From Pseudomonas faucium (GTDB lineage: Bacteria; Pseudomonadota; Gammaproteobacteria; Pseudomonadales; Pseudomonadaceae), in contig NZ_BQIP01000035.1 of assembly GCF_021602585.1 (NCBI RefSeq), positions 1-42,231 on the forward strand: DNA of 42,231 bases, read 5' to 3'. The notes under the pieces were generated by a model. That model saw only the letters and a program-made list of their open reading frames with translations. It made no database searches and was not told the origin of the DNA. Below, piece by piece: positions 1-10,482 of the stretch (positions are counted from its first letter, which is position 1; every line of letters begins with the position of its first letter). A program made the position numbers and the translations under genes.

Positions 1-75
1 CGTTTATTTTGAAGTTTTTCGCGAGAAACTCGTTTAGCTTCAAACACTTGGCTCGCTGCGATCTCTCGTAGCGGG
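1..75 (-). other. Probable rRNA operon leader (5' transcribed region), runs off left edge
   Basis: Read on the minus strand, this stretch follows the proximal promoter at 82-109 and contains no ORF of note. It has the look of Pseudomonas rRNA operon leaders as I remember them: a segment with a small inverted CGAG/CTCG repeat (about 18-32) followed by an A-rich run ending at the window edge. A similar segment (GAGAAACTCC then TTGAATTTCAAA) also follows the upstream promoter, at about 176-200, so promoter and leader appear duplicated. The 16S gene itself would be outside the window, so the assignment is an inference from promoter type and leader resemblance. Confidence 0.55.
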
Positions 76-81
76 AGGCGA

Positions 82-109
82 ATCATACAGCGTTTAGAAG
101 CGCTGTCAA
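82..109 (-). promoter_or_regulatory. Sigma70 promoter, proximal, rRNA-type
   Basis: On the minus strand TTGACA (104-109) and TATGAT (82-87) are separated by 16 bp. The bases between the -10 element and the expected start point (about 75) are GC-rich (TCGCCTCCC), the discriminator type found at growth-rate and stringently controlled rRNA promoters. It points left, away from tyrS, so it cannot serve tyrS. The -35 match is perfect. Confidence 0.7.
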
Positions 110-225
110 CCACCTTTTCAACCGCTACCGATCAGACGATCGAAGCACCTCCAGCACTACCTGGATTAAGTAACTCTTTGAAATTCAAGGAGTTTCTCGT
201 TCCGACTACGCTGGAAGTGGGGCGC

Positions 226-253
226 ATTATAAGGGGATTCGAGACCCCGTCAA
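226..253 (-). promoter_or_regulatory. Sigma70 promoter, distal, rRNA-type
   Basis: On the minus strand TTGACG (248-253) and a perfect TATAAT (226-231) are separated by 16 bp, followed by a GC-rich discriminator (GCGCCCC). It lies about 145 bp upstream of the second promoter and reads the same way. Tandem strong promoters with this architecture are typical of bacterial rRNA operons. It sits just beyond the tyrS terminator. Confidence 0.68.
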
Positions 254-291
254 GGCTTAATTTCAAGAAACCTTAATATCGCTGAAAAACA

Positions 292-321
292 AAGCGGGGC
301 GGCCAAATGGCCGCCCCGCTT
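292..321 (-). terminator. Intrinsic terminator of tyrS
   Basis: A perfect 13-bp GC-rich stem (292-304 with 309-321) closes a 4-nt loop. In the tyrS direction it is followed by TTTGTTTTT. It begins 24 bp beyond the tyrS stop codon and isolates tyrS from the promoters further left. Confidence 0.9.
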
Positions 322-345
322 CTATATAGCTACAGCAACTGCCGA

Positions 346-1545
346 TCACTCAGCCTTGAGTGTCACCCGGCCAAATGCCTTCTTGCCCGCCTGGCACACA
401 TGGGTCGCACCCAGCGCGAACACGAAGTCGCGATCAACCACAGCACCGTCGACCTTGACCGCGCCGCCATTGAGCAGGTCCCGCGCCATTGCCGAGTTCT
501 TCACCAGGCCCGCGCGATTCAGCACGGCAGCGATCGGCAAGCTTTCTGTTGCGCCAACTTCGATCTCAGGCAAGTCTTCCGGCAGCTCGCCCTCCTTCAT
601 GCGGTTACCCGCCGCGCGATGCGCATTGGCCGCAGCTTCTTCGCCATGGAAGCGCGCAACGATCTCTTCGGCCAGCTTGATCTTGATGTCACGCGGATTG
701 GCACCATTGGCCACGTCGGCACGGAACTGCTCGATCTCTTCCATCGAACGGAAGCTCAGCAGCTCGAAGTAACGCCACATCAACGTGTCCGGGATCGACA
801 CCAGCTTGCTGTACATCACCCCGGGCGCTTCCTGGATACCCACATAGTTGCCCAGCGACTTGGACATCTTCTTCACGCCGTCCAGCCCTTCGAGCAGCGG
901 CATGGTCACGATGTTCTGCGCTTCCTGGCCGTAGGCGCGCTGCAGTTCGCGGCCCATCAGCAGGTTGAACTTCTGGTCGGTACCACCCAGTTCCACGTCA
1001 GCCTTCAGCGCTACCGAGTCGTAGCCCTGCACCAGCGGATAGAGGAACTCGTGAATGGCAATCGGCTGGTTGGTGGTGTAACGCTTGTCGAAGTCATCAC
1101 GCTCGAGCATCCGCGCAACGGTGTACTGCGAAGCCAGGCGAATGAAGTCGGCCGGCGTCAGCTTGTCCATCCAGGTGGAGTTGAAGGCGACCTCGGTCTT
1201 GGCCGGGTCGAGGATCTTGAACACCTGCTGTTTATAAGTCTCAGCATTGTCCAGCACCTGCTCGCGCGTCAGTGGCGGACGCGTGGTGCTCTTGCCGCTC
1301 GGATCACCGATCATCCCGGTGAAGTCACCAATCAGGAAGATCACCTGATGCCCCAGCTCCTGGAACTGGCGCAGCTTGTTGATCAGGACCGTGTGGCCAA
1401 GGTGCAGGTCCGGCGCAGTCGGGTCGAAGCCTGCCTTGATGCGCAGAGGTTGGCCGCGCTTGAGCTTCTCCACCAGTTCCGACTCGACCAACACTTCTTC
1501 CGCACCGCGCTTGATAAGCGCCAGCTGCTCTTCAACCGACTTCAT
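346..1545 (-). CDS. tyrS: Tyrosyl-tRNA synthetase
   Basis: This class I aminoacyl-tRNA synthetase attaches tyrosine to tRNA-Tyr in the cytoplasm. The 399-residue protein has the HLGH form of the HIGH motif (48-51), the KMSKS loop (226-230), the tyrosine-pocket region around YPLVQGYDS (169-177) and a C-terminal S4 RNA-binding domain (about 335-399). The ATG at 1545 is chosen because the family begins with [11 protein letters not shown]; an upstream in-frame start at 1590 would add 15 unrelated residues and overlap the promoter. The gene ends at a strong terminator and is divergent from the M23 peptidase gene. Pseudomonas species often carry a second tyrosyl-tRNA synthetase, and the locus next to this peptidase is called tyrZ in some annotations, so the symbol may vary; the function is clear. 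Confidence 0.96.
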   Translation of the reverse strand: MKSVEEQLALIKRGAEEVLVESELVEKLKRGQPLRIKAGFDPTAPDLHLGHTVLINKLRQFQELGHQVIFLIGDFTGMIGDPSGKSTTRPPLTREQVLDNAETYKQQVFKILDPAKTEVAFNSTWMDKLTPADFIRLASQYTVARMLERDDFDKRYTTNQPIAIHEFLYPLVQGYDSVALKADVELGGTDQKFNLLMGRELQRAYGQEAQNIVTMPLLEGLDGVKKMSKSLGNYVGIQEAPGVMYSKLVSIPDTLMWRYFELLSFRSMEEIEQFRADVANGANPRDIKIKLAEEIVARFHGEEAAANAHRAAGNRMKEGELPEDLPEIEVGATESLPIAAVLNRAGLVKNSAMARDLLNGGAVKVDGAVVDRDFVFALGATHVCQAGKKAFGRVTLKAE

Positions 1546-1581
1546 AAACAGACCCGCTAGGCTCAGATTCAAGGGGAGCCA

Positions 1582-1609
1582 ACCATACAAGATCGGCCAT
1601 CAAATACAA
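1582..1609 (-). promoter_or_regulatory. Candidate tyrS promoter
   Basis: On the minus strand TTGTAT (1604-1609) and TATGGT (1582-1587) are 16 bp apart, and the -10 element carries an upstream TG (extended -10). The start point would be about 30 bp upstream of the tyrS ATG. The match is fair, not strong. Confidence 0.4.
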
Positions 1610-1660
1610 GTTTCGCAATGGAATGTGACCTGACCGCAGCTTTGCGGCGTCTACGCGCCC

Positions 1661-1689
1661 TTGCGTGAAAGTGGATTTGGTTATATTTT
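1661..1689 (+). promoter_or_regulatory. Candidate promoter of the M23 peptidase-anmK unit
   Basis: TTGCGT (1661-1666) and TATTTT (1684-1689) are 17 bp apart at the start of an AT-rich patch unlike its surroundings. Transcription from here would give a 5' leader of about 65 nt before the ATG at 1761. Other -10-like hexamers overlap, so the exact one is uncertain. Confidence 0.35.
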
Positions 1690-1760
1690 ATACAGTTATT
1701 TCATCTTCATCATGTCATTCATCTTTTCCATATTCACTTTTCTTCAAAGTCACCTTACCT

Positions 1761-4275
<2,515 letters not shown>

Positions 4276-4293
4276 CAGGCTACGCCACAAAGC

Positions 4294-4321
4294 AAAACGC
4301 CGCGCAAATGCGCGGCGTTTT
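4294..4321. terminator. Bidirectional terminator between anmK and erpA
   Basis: The arms 4294-4306 and 4309-4321 are perfectly complementary (AAAACGCCGCGCA and its complement) with a tiny loop. The A run on one side and T run on the other let it terminate both anmK (+) and erpA (-), which converge here. Confidence 0.88.
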
Positions 4322-4335
4322 CGTATCGCCCGGCG

Positions 4336-4686
4336 TCAGATCGAGAACGAGGAGCCACAGCCACAAGTAGTGGCAGCATTCGGGTTCTTGATCACGAAGC
4401 GCGAACCTTCCAGGCCTTCCTGGTAGTCCACCTCGGCGCCAGCCAGGTACTGGTAGCTCATCGGGTCAACCACCAGGGACACGCCTTCGCGCTCGACGAT
4501 GGTGTCATCCTCGGCCACGTCTTCATCGAAGGTGAAGCCGTACTGGAAGCCCGAACAGCCGCCACCGGTCACGAACACGCGCAACTTCAGGCGCTCGTTG
4601 CCTTCTTCGGAAACCAGGGTCTTGACCTTTTGCGCTGCCCCTTGGGTGAATTCCAAAGCCGTGGGGGTGAAGGTTTCGACGCTCAT
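4336..4686 (-). CDS. erpA: Iron-sulfur cluster insertion protein ErpA
   Basis: ErpA is an A-type carrier that delivers Fe-S clusters to apo-proteins, including isoprenoid-synthesis enzymes. The 116-residue protein has the three cluster-binding cysteines at C44 (GGGCSG), C108 and C110 (CGCG), the hallmark of the HesB/IscA/ErpA family. The ATG at 4686 has a GGGAGA ribosome-binding site; the reading frame stays open to 4803 but the extra residues do not fit the family. It stands alone between terminators. Paralogues such as IscA share these motifs, but the N-terminal MSVETFTP and C-terminal SSFSI pattern and the location fit ErpA. Confidence 0.93.
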   Translation of the reverse strand: MSVETFTPTALEFTQGAAQKVKTLVSEEGNERLKLRVFVTGGGCSGFQYGFTFDEDVAEDDTIVEREGVSLVVDPMSYQYLAGAEVDYQEGLEGSRFVIKNPNAATTCGCGSSFSI

Positions 4687-4790
4687 GTAGATTCTCCCGG
4701 CGCAGTGCCGCCTTAAAACTCGATGACGCGCATTATCCGCTTCTCCGAGAAAATCGGTCAACAATTGTGCGGCTTTAGTCGCGGCAAACA

Positions 4791-4817
4791 AAAAGGCCCG
4801 CACGCGGCGGGCCTTTT
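4791..4817 (-). terminator. Intrinsic terminator of argC
   Basis: Arms 4791-4801 and 4807-4817 pair perfectly over 11 bp around a 5-nt loop. On the minus strand the hairpin is followed by a T-rich run (CCTTTTTGTTTG). It starts 14 bp beyond the argC stop codon. Confidence 0.88.
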
Positions 4818-4831
4818 CGACGAACCTGGGA

Positions 4832-5866
4832 TTACGGCAGCAGGCCGGCGTGGGACAGGCCCATGCGCTCGTCCAGGCCGAACAGGATGTTCAGGTTCTG
4901 CACGGCCTGGCCGGAAGCGCCCTTGACCAGGTTGTCGATCACCGACAGCACCACCACCAGGTCACCGCCCTGTGGGCGATGAACGGCGATGCGGCAGACG
5001 TTGGCACCGCGCACGCTGCGGGTTTCCGGGTGGCTGCCCGCTGGCATCACGTCGACGAACGGCTCATCGGCATAGCGCTTTTCGAACAGCGCCTGCAGGT
5101 CGACCGAAGTATCGACGACGTTTGCGTACAGGGTGGCGTGAATGCCACGGATCATCGGCGTCAGGTGCGGCACGAAGGTCAGGCCGATGTCCTTGCCGGC
5201 AGCCAGGCGCAGGCCTTGGCTGATTTCCGGCAGGTGGCGGTGGCCCTTGACCGCATAGGCCTTCATGCTTTCGCCGGACTCACAGAACAGCGAGCCCACG
5301 GCGGCACCGCGCCCTGCCCCGCTGACACCCGACTTGCAGTCGGCGATCAGGCGAGACGGGTCGGCCAGGCCGGCCTCGAGCAGCGGCAGGAAACCCAGCT
5401 GGGTGGCGGTCGGATAGCAACCCGGTACGGCGATCAGGCGCGCCTGGCGGATCTTCTCGCGGTTCACTTCAGGCAGGCCGTAGACCGCATCCTTGAGCAG
5501 CTCAGGCGCGCCGTGCGGCTGGCCGTACCACTTGCCCCACTCGGTGGCGTCCTGCAGGCGGAAGTCGGCGGACAGGTCGATGACCTTGGTGCCGGCCGCC
5601 AGCAGCTCGCCAGCCAGGGCGTGGGCAACACCGTGCGGGGTGGCGAAGAACACCACGTCACACGCTGCCAAAGCCTTGCTGTCCGGCACGCTGAAAGCCA
5701 GGCCGTCGTAGTGACCGCGCAGGTTCGGATACATGTCGGCGACCGCCACGCCCGCTTCGGAACGCGAAGTGATGACCGCCACTTCGGCCTGTGGATGCTG
5801 TGCCAGCAGACGCAGCAGTTCGACGCCGGTGTAACCCGTGCCGCCGACGATACCGACCTTGATCAT
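4832..5866 (-). CDS. argC: N-acetyl-gamma-glutamyl-phosphate reductase
   Basis: ArgC catalyses the third step of arginine biosynthesis, the NADPH-dependent reduction of N-acetylglutamyl phosphate to the semialdehyde, in the cytoplasm. The 344-residue protein has the Rossmann loop [13 protein letters not shown] (5-17), the catalytic cysteine C150 in AVPGCYPTA, and the HRHLPEI segment carrying the partner histidine. Length and motifs match the long form of the family. The gene is monocistronic between the divergent hemJ and its own terminator. No arg operator was convincingly identified in the 143-bp upstream gap. Confidence 0.96.
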   Translation of the reverse strand: MIKVGIVGGTGYTGVELLRLLAQHPQAEVAVITSRSEAGVAVADMYPNLRGHYDGLAFSVPDSKALAACDVVFFATPHGVAHALAGELLAAGTKVIDLSADFRLQDATEWGKWYGQPHGAPELLKDAVYGLPEVNREKIRQARLIAVPGCYPTATQLGFLPLLEAGLADPSRLIADCKSGVSGAGRGAAVGSLFCESGESMKAYAVKGHRHLPEISQGLRLAAGKDIGLTFVPHLTPMIRGIHATLYANVVDTSVDLQALFEKRYADEPFVDVMPAGSHPETRSVRGANVCRIAVHRPQGGDLVVVLSVIDNLVKGASGQAVQNLNILFGLDERMGLSHAGLLP

Positions 5867-6009
5867 AACGCTTGCCCCTTTATCAACGAGCCGACTGGAA
5901 AGCGCACGATAATAGGGGTGCAGGGCGCCTGTAACAACTCTTCGGGTGACCCTCCGGGCACTTGGCCTCTACTATCTGACCACCGTGAAAACCTGAAGGA
6001 ACTCCCTCC

Positions 6010-6435
6010 ATGCTCTATCTATGGATCAAAGCGCTGCATATCGTCAGCGTGGTCTGCTGGTTCGCCGGCCTGTTCTACCTGCCTCGCCTGTTCGTCTACC
6101 ACGCCCAGAGCGAAGACAGCATCAGCCGCGAACGCTTCATTACCATGGAGCGCAAGCTGTACCGCGGCATCATGAACCCGGCGATGATCGCCACCTATGT
6201 ATTCGGCGCCTGGATGCTGTACCTCACCCCCGGCTGGCTGAGCCAAGGCTGGCTGCATGCCAAGCTGACCCTGGTGATCCTGCTGACCGGCTACCACCAC
6301 GTGTGCGGCGCCCAGCGCAAGCGCTTCGCCAGCGGTACCAATACCCGCAGCCATGTCTACTATCGCTGGTTCAACGAAGTGCCGGTGCTGTTCCTGCTGG
6401 GCATCGTGATCCTCGTGGTGGTCAAACCGTTCTGA
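6010..6435 (+). CDS. hemJ: Protoporphyrinogen IX oxidase HemJ (CopD/UPF0093 family)
   Basis: HemJ oxidises protoporphyrinogen IX to protoporphyrin IX, the penultimate step of haem synthesis, in the inner membrane. The 141-residue protein has four predicted membrane segments (about 5-25, 55-75, 83-100, 121-138). H10 in the KALHIVSVVCWFAG helix and K85 in HAKLTLV are at the positions conserved in the family. An AAGGA site lies just upstream of the ATG. It begins a plus-strand run of genes and is divergent from argC. The family was long annotated as a hypothetical membrane protein. Confidence 0.85.
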   Translation: MLYLWIKALHIVSVVCWFAGLFYLPRLFVYHAQSEDSISRERFITMERKLYRGIMNPAMIATYVFGAWMLYLTPGWLSQGWLHAKLTLVILLTGYHHVCGAQRKRFASGTNTRSHVYYRWFNEVPVLFLLGIVILVVVKPF

Positions 6436-6465
6436 CGCACACCCTTCTGCACTGGAGCCTTGCCC

Positions 6466-7422
6466 ATGTCTTTGCCTGCCTCGCTCGAACAACGCCTGCG
6501 CTTGCCGGTGATCGCTGCCCCCATGTTCCTGATTTCCAACCCTGATCTGGTCCTGGCCTGCTGCGGCAACGGCATCGTCGGCAGCTTCCCTGCCCTGAAC
6601 CAGCGCGACAGCGCCGGCTTCAAGGCCTGGCTCGAAGAGATCGAGGCTGGCCTGGCCCAGTTGCATGAGCCCGCGCCCTACGCCGTCAACCTGATCGTCC
6701 ACCCCACCAACCCGCGCCTGCAGGCCGACCTGGCACTGTGCGTCGAACACCGCGTGCCGATTGTCATCACCAGCCTCGGTGCGGTGAAGGAAGTGGTGGA
6801 TGCGGTGCACAGCTACGGTGGCCTGGTGTTCCACGACGTGACCACCCGCCGGCATGCCGAGAAGGCCGCCGAGGCGGGCGTGGATGGGCTGATCGCCGTG
6901 GCGGCGGGCGCTGGCGGGCATGCAGGCACCTGGAGCCCGTTCGCCCTGGTGGCCGAGATCCGCCAGTTTTTCGACAAGACCTTGCTGTTGGCCGGCTGCA
7001 TCAACCACGGCCACGAAATCCTCGCGGCCCAGTTGCTGGGCGCAGACCTTGCCTACATGGGCACGCGCTTCATCGCCACCCGCCAGAGCCGTGCGCAGGA
7101 GGCCTACAAGCAGATGCTGCTCGACGCCCATGCCGCCGACATTATCCATACCCCCGCGGTTTCCGGCATTCCGGCGAGTTTCCTGCGCCCGAGCCTGGAG
7201 CAGGCGGGCTACGACATGGCGGCACTGAAAGCCGGGCACGAACAGGGCAAGCTCAAGCCACTGGACGACGAGGCGAAGGTCTGGAAGACCGTCTGGTCCG
7301 CAGGCCAGGGCGTCGGCGAAATCCATGACCTGCCCGACGCCGCCGCGCTCATCCAGCGCCTGCAAGGCGAATACCGTGCAGCGCTGAACCGCAGCCAGGC
7401 ATTGAGCGCCAAGGCCCTGTAG
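6466..7422 (+). CDS. Nitronate monooxygenase family flavoprotein
   Basis: This is a TIM-barrel FMN enzyme of the nitronate monooxygenase/2-nitropropane dioxygenase family, which oxidises alkyl nitronates to carbonyl compounds and nitrite. The 318-residue protein shows AAPMFLIS near the N-terminus (17-24), the glycine-rich AGAGGHAG with the conserved His H152, and the flavin phosphate-binding MGTRF (199-203). The ATG at 6466 has GGAG 8 bp upstream; a TTG two codons earlier is less likely. It is 30 bp behind hemJ. The true substrate is unknown, since many family members have only been assigned by homology; an enoyl-reductase-like role cannot be excluded. Confidence 0.85.
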   Translation: MSLPASLEQRLRLPVIAAPMFLISNPDLVLACCGNGIVGSFPALNQRDSAGFKAWLEEIEAGLAQLHEPAPYAVNLIVHPTNPRLQADLALCVEHRVPIVITSLGAVKEVVDAVHSYGGLVFHDVTTRRHAEKAAEAGVDGLIAVAAGAGGHAGTWSPFALVAEIRQFFDKTLLLAGCINHGHEILAAQLLGADLAYMGTRFIATRQSRAQEAYKQMLLDAHAADIIHTPAVSGIPASFLRPSLEQAGYDMAALKAGHEQGKLKPLDDEAKVWKTVWSAGQGVGEIHDLPDAAALIQRLQGEYRAALNRSQALSAKAL

Positions 7423-7489
7423 CAAAAGGCAACACCTTGCCCGGCCAAGTTGTACACTAGGCGCCCTCTTCAGCCCCCAGGAGCCTTGC

Positions 7490-8272
7490 ATGACCCGTTA
7501 CGCCATGATCACCGGTGCTTCCAGCGGCCTGGGCCTGGCCCTGGCGGAAGCCCTGGCGCGGCGCGGGCGCAACCTGATCCTGGTGGCACGCCATCGCGAG
7601 ACCCTGGAGCCGGTGGCTATCGAGCTGACCCAGCGCTTCGGCGTCGAAGTGCTGTTTCGCGCCTGCGACCTGAGCCAGCCACTGCGCCTGTCAGGCTTCG
7701 TACTGGAGCTCGAGGAAGGCGAACGGCGCATCGACCTGCTGGTCAATTGCGCCGGCCAGCGCACCTACGGCCCGTTCCTGGCCCACGAATGGGCCGATGA
7801 GCAGGACCTGCTGGAGGTCAACATCCTGGCCCTGAGCCGCCTGTGCCATGCCATCGGCAACCTGATGGCGGTGCAGGGTGGCGGGCAGATCCTCAATGTC
7901 GCCGGCCTTGCGGCAGCGGCACCCGGCCCCTGGATGGCCACCTATGCGGCGAGCAAGGCCTACGTGCTGAACTTCAGCGAAGCGCTGCGCGAAGAGCTCA
8001 AGCCCACCGGCATCAAGGTTTCGGTATTGTGCCCAGGCCCGGTGCGCTCGGCGCTGCGGCGCATTCCCCGGCTCGACGGCAACAGCCGCTGCCTGAGCCC
8101 CGAGGAAGTGGCCCTGTACACCGTGCGCGCCCTGGCAAAGAACCGCGCGCTGATCATGCCGGTGCGCCGCAACCGCTGGCTGGCCTTTGCCCCACGCCTG
8201 ATGCCGCGCTGGCTGGCGCGCAAGCTGGCAGGCTTCATCCACCGCCGCTACTGCCCGGTCGGCATGGAATAG
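7490..8272 (+). CDS. Short-chain dehydrogenase/reductase family protein lacking the catalytic Ser
   Basis: The 260-residue protein has a classical SDR fold: the NAD(P)-binding TGASSGLGLAL (8-18), NCAG (86-89), and the YxxxK pair Y152 and K156. The usual serine 13 residues before the tyrosine is replaced by glycine (G139, in NVAGLAAAAPG), so the normal catalytic triad is incomplete. The C-terminal part is basic and ends with aromatic and Arg-rich residues, which might associate with membrane. An AGGAG site precedes the ATG by 6 bp. The substrate is unknown; many similar proteins are annotated as DltE-like or generic SDR. It lies between the nitronate monooxygenase and HIT genes, without an obvious joint pathway. 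Confidence 0.88.
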   Translation: MTRYAMITGASSGLGLALAEALARRGRNLILVARHRETLEPVAIELTQRFGVEVLFRACDLSQPLRLSGFVLELEEGERRIDLLVNCAGQRTYGPFLAHEWADEQDLLEVNILALSRLCHAIGNLMAVQGGGQILNVAGLAAAAPGPWMATYAASKAYVLNFSEALREELKPTGIKVSVLCPGPVRSALRRIPRLDGNSRCLSPEEVALYTVRALAKNRALIMPVRRNRWLAFAPRLMPRWLARKLAGFIHRRYCPVGME

Positions 8273-8335
8273 CCACTGGGCGAGCGGCGCACGGCTGAGT
8301 ACACTCGGCCCGACCCTCACCATGGAGCAAGTGCT

Positions 8336-8674
8336 GTGGACGATCTATTCCTCAAAATCATCAACCGGGAAATCCCGGCGGATATCATCTATGAAGATGA
8401 CCAGATCCTGGCCTTCAAGGACATCGCCCCAGCGGCGCCGGTACACTTTCTGGTCATCCCGAAGAAACACATCCGCACCCTCAACGACCTGACCGAAGAG
8501 GACAAGGCCCTGGCCGGCCATATCCTGTTCACCGCCCAGCGCCTGGCGGTCGAGCAAGGTTGTGAAGAAGGTTTCCGCGTGGTCATGAACTGCAACCCCA
8601 AAGGCGGCCAGACCGTCTACCACATCCACATGCATGTACTCGGCCAGCGCCAGATGAACTGGCCACCGGGCTGA
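8336..8674 (+). CDS. HIT family protein (HINT-type purine nucleoside phosphoramidase)
   Basis: HINT-type proteins hydrolyse nucleoside phosphoramidates such as AMP-lysine. The 112-residue protein carries the histidine triad as H96, H98 and H100 (YHIHMHVLG), with the upstream NCNPKGGQ loop. The start is a GTG at 8336, chosen because the nearby ATG at 8322 is out of frame and GGAG lies 8 bp upstream of the GTG. The protein begins MDDLFLKIINREIPA, the usual N-terminus of the family. The cellular role is not known precisely. Confidence 0.93.
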   Translation: MDDLFLKIINREIPADIIYEDDQILAFKDIAPAAPVHFLVIPKKHIRTLNDLTEEDKALAGHILFTAQRLAVEQGCEEGFRVVMNCNPKGGQTVYHIHMHVLGQRQMNWPPG

Positions 8675-8740
8675 CCCAAGGCAAGCCCCTCCCGGGCGAT
8701 TGAGGTAAACTGTCGGGCATCACTTCAGTGGAGGTGCCCG

Positions 8741-9388
8741 ATGGCCACCGAACGTCACTACTCGCCGCTCGACCGCTTGTTGCTGCAGGCCGATACCGCC
8801 ATGCGCACCTTGCTGCCCTTCAGCGGCCAACCGTCCCGGCCCTCGCCGGCCATCATCCAGCCGGATGTCGAGCTGGACGAAAGCCAGACCCGCCACGTTG
8901 CCGGCCTCATGCGCATCAACCATACCGGCGAAGTCTGCGCCCAGGCGCTGTACCAGGGCCAGGCCCTGACCGCCAAGCTGCCGCAGGTGCGCAAGGCCAT
9001 GGAACATGCCGCCGAGGAAGAAGTCGACCACCTGGCCTGGTGCGAACAGCGCATCCGCCAGCTTGGCAGCCACCCAAGCGTGCTCAACCCGCTGTTCTAC
9101 GGTATGTCGTTCGGCATCGGCGCACTTGCCGGGCTGGTCAGCGACAAGGTCAGCCTGGGTTTCGTCGCCGCTACCGAGCATCAGGTGTGCAAGCACCTGG
9201 ACGAACACCTCGAGCAGATCCCCCAGGAAGACGAAAAATCACGGGCCATCCTCGAACAGATGCGCGTGGATGAAGAGCACCACGCCGAATCCGCCCTGGA
9301 GGCCGGCGGCTATCGCTTCCCCGCTCCGGTTCGCTTCGGCATGAGCTTGATGGCCAAGGTCATGACCAAGAGCACCTACCGCATCTAA
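8741..9388 (+). CDS. coq7: 2-polyprenyl-3-methyl-6-methoxy-1,4-benzoquinol hydroxylase Coq7
   Basis: Coq7 performs the last hydroxylation of ubiquinone synthesis, converting demethoxyubiquinol to demethylubiquinol. The 215-residue protein has the di-iron ligands of the ferritin-like carboxylate family: E64 (TGEVCAQ), E94 and H97 (EEEVDH), E146 (TEHQ), E178 and H181 (DEEHH). A strong GGAGG site precedes the ATG at 8741. A membrane protein gene follows after 10 bp and is probably cotranscribed. P. putida has Coq7 in place of, or besides, the flavin enzyme UbiF found in E. coli. Confidence 0.95.
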   Translation: MATERHYSPLDRLLLQADTAMRTLLPFSGQPSRPSPAIIQPDVELDESQTRHVAGLMRINHTGEVCAQALYQGQALTAKLPQVRKAMEHAAEEEVDHLAWCEQRIRQLGSHPSVLNPLFYGMSFGIGALAGLVSDKVSLGFVAATEHQVCKHLDEHLEQIPQEDEKSRAILEQMRVDEEHHAESALEAGGYRFPAPVRFGMSLMAKVMTKSTYRI

Positions 9389-9398
9389 GGGCACGCCC

Positions 9399-10439
9399 AT
9401 GACGGACCGCATCGACGCCAAGGACCTGGCGCGCGCCGTGCAAGCCGGCATCCTCCAGCCGGGCCAGGACCAGGCCCTGCTGGACTTCCTGCGCAAGCAA
9501 CCTGCCGCACGTGGCAACTTCCAGCTGGCTCACGTCGCCTTCTACTTCGGCGCCCTGTTGATCATGGGGGCCATGGGCTGGCTGCTCACCGAAGCCTGGA
9601 TGCGCATTGGCGACGCCGCCCTGCTGGCCATCGCCACCCTGTACATCGCCCTCATTACCCTGTTCGCCCTGGCCCTGCAAAAGCGCCAGCAACCCATTGC
9701 TGCCGGCGTGCTGGCGGCCGTTGCAGTGAGCATCGTGCCGCTGGCCGTGTTCGCCGTCGAACGCCTGGCGGGCTGGTGGCCGCTGGACGATGCGCAAACC
9801 GACTATCACCAGTACTACACCTATGTGCAGGGTGGCTGGCTGGTGATGGAGGCGGCCACGGTGCTGGCCGGCCTGCTGATGCTGAGGCTGATTCCCTACC
9901 CGTTCATCGTGATGCCCATCGCCGTCGCGCTGTGGTTCATGTCGATGGACCTGAGCGAGTGGGTGTATGGCTCACCGTTCAGCTGGGAGCAGCGGCGCAC
10001 GGTTTCGCTGTGGTTCGGGCTGGGATTGCTGCTGGTGTTCGTGCTGGTCGACGGCCGTACCCGCGAGGACTACGCCCATTGGGGCTACCTGGCCGGGCTG
10101 GCGGCGTTCTGGGGCGGGCTGACGATGATGGAAAGCGACAGTGAACTGGGCAAGGCGCTGTACTGCCTGGTCAACCTTGGCTTGATGGCAATCGCCGTGC
10201 TGCTGCGCCGGCCGGTGTTCATGGTGTTTGGCGCACTGGGGGTGGCGGCCTACCTGGGCTATCTGTCTTACGAAGTGTTTGCCGAATCGCTGCTGTTCCC
10301 GGTGGTGCTGACGCAGATCGGGCTTGGCGTGATTGGCCTGGGGCTGGCATATCAGAAGCGCCGGGAGCGGTTGAGCCAGGCGGTCAGGGCTTGGCTGCCG
10401 CAATGGTTGCTGGCGGCCTTGCCGGCACTGCGTAACTGA
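9399..10439 (+). CDS. Multi-pass membrane protein of unknown function (DUF2157-like)
   Basis: I do not recognise a characterised family. The 346-residue protein has a soluble N-terminal part of about 45 residues, including the segment VQAGILQPGQDQALLDFL that resembles DUF2157-type N-termini, followed by about nine hydrophobic segments (for example 48-66, 71-93, 98-118, 143-162, 165-182, 206-220, 228-242, 260-285, 295-320) and a short basic C-terminal tail. No catalytic motif is evident. It starts 10 bp after coq7, so a shared transcript is likely, and ends at a terminator. A link with ubiquinone synthesis is possible only by position. Confidence 0.75.
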   Translation: MTDRIDAKDLARAVQAGILQPGQDQALLDFLRKQPAARGNFQLAHVAFYFGALLIMGAMGWLLTEAWMRIGDAALLAIATLYIALITLFALALQKRQQPIAAGVLAAVAVSIVPLAVFAVERLAGWWPLDDAQTDYHQYYTYVQGGWLVMEAATVLAGLLMLRLIPYPFIVMPIAVALWFMSMDLSEWVYGSPFSWEQRRTVSLWFGLGLLLVFVLVDGRTREDYAHWGYLAGLAAFWGGLTMMESDSELGKALYCLVNLGLMAIAVLLRRPVFMVFGALGVAAYLGYLSYEVFAESLLFPVVLTQIGLGVIGLGLAYQKRRERLSQAVRAWLPQWLLAALPALRN

Positions 10440-10447
10440 TTCATGAC

Positions 10448-10473
10448 GCTGAGGCCGCATTTGCGGCCCCAGC
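10448..10473. terminator. Terminator between the coq7 unit and the OsmC-like gene
   Basis: GGCCGCA (10453-10459) and TGCGGCC (10462-10468) form a perfect 7-bp stem that can be extended by GCTG/CAGC after one mismatch. TTTT follows on the plus strand, so it ends the coq7-membrane protein unit; it also lies beyond the stop codon of the convergent OsmC-like gene. Confidence 0.7.
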
Positions 10474-10482
10474 TTTTCCGGT

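Noticed and set aside
307-1560. A 417-residue plus-strand frame opposite tyrS
   Set aside because: It begins inside the tyrS terminator and mirrors tyrS codons; no motif is present.
1665-1760. N-terminal extension of the M23 peptidase from a GTG at 1665
   Set aside because: It would put a Ser/Phe-rich stretch ahead of the membrane anchor and overlaps the probable promoter; the family begins near the ATG at 1761.
7437-7456. A promoter before the SDR gene (TTGCCC and TACACT)
   Set aside because: The spacing is only about 11 bp, far too short for a sigma70 promoter.
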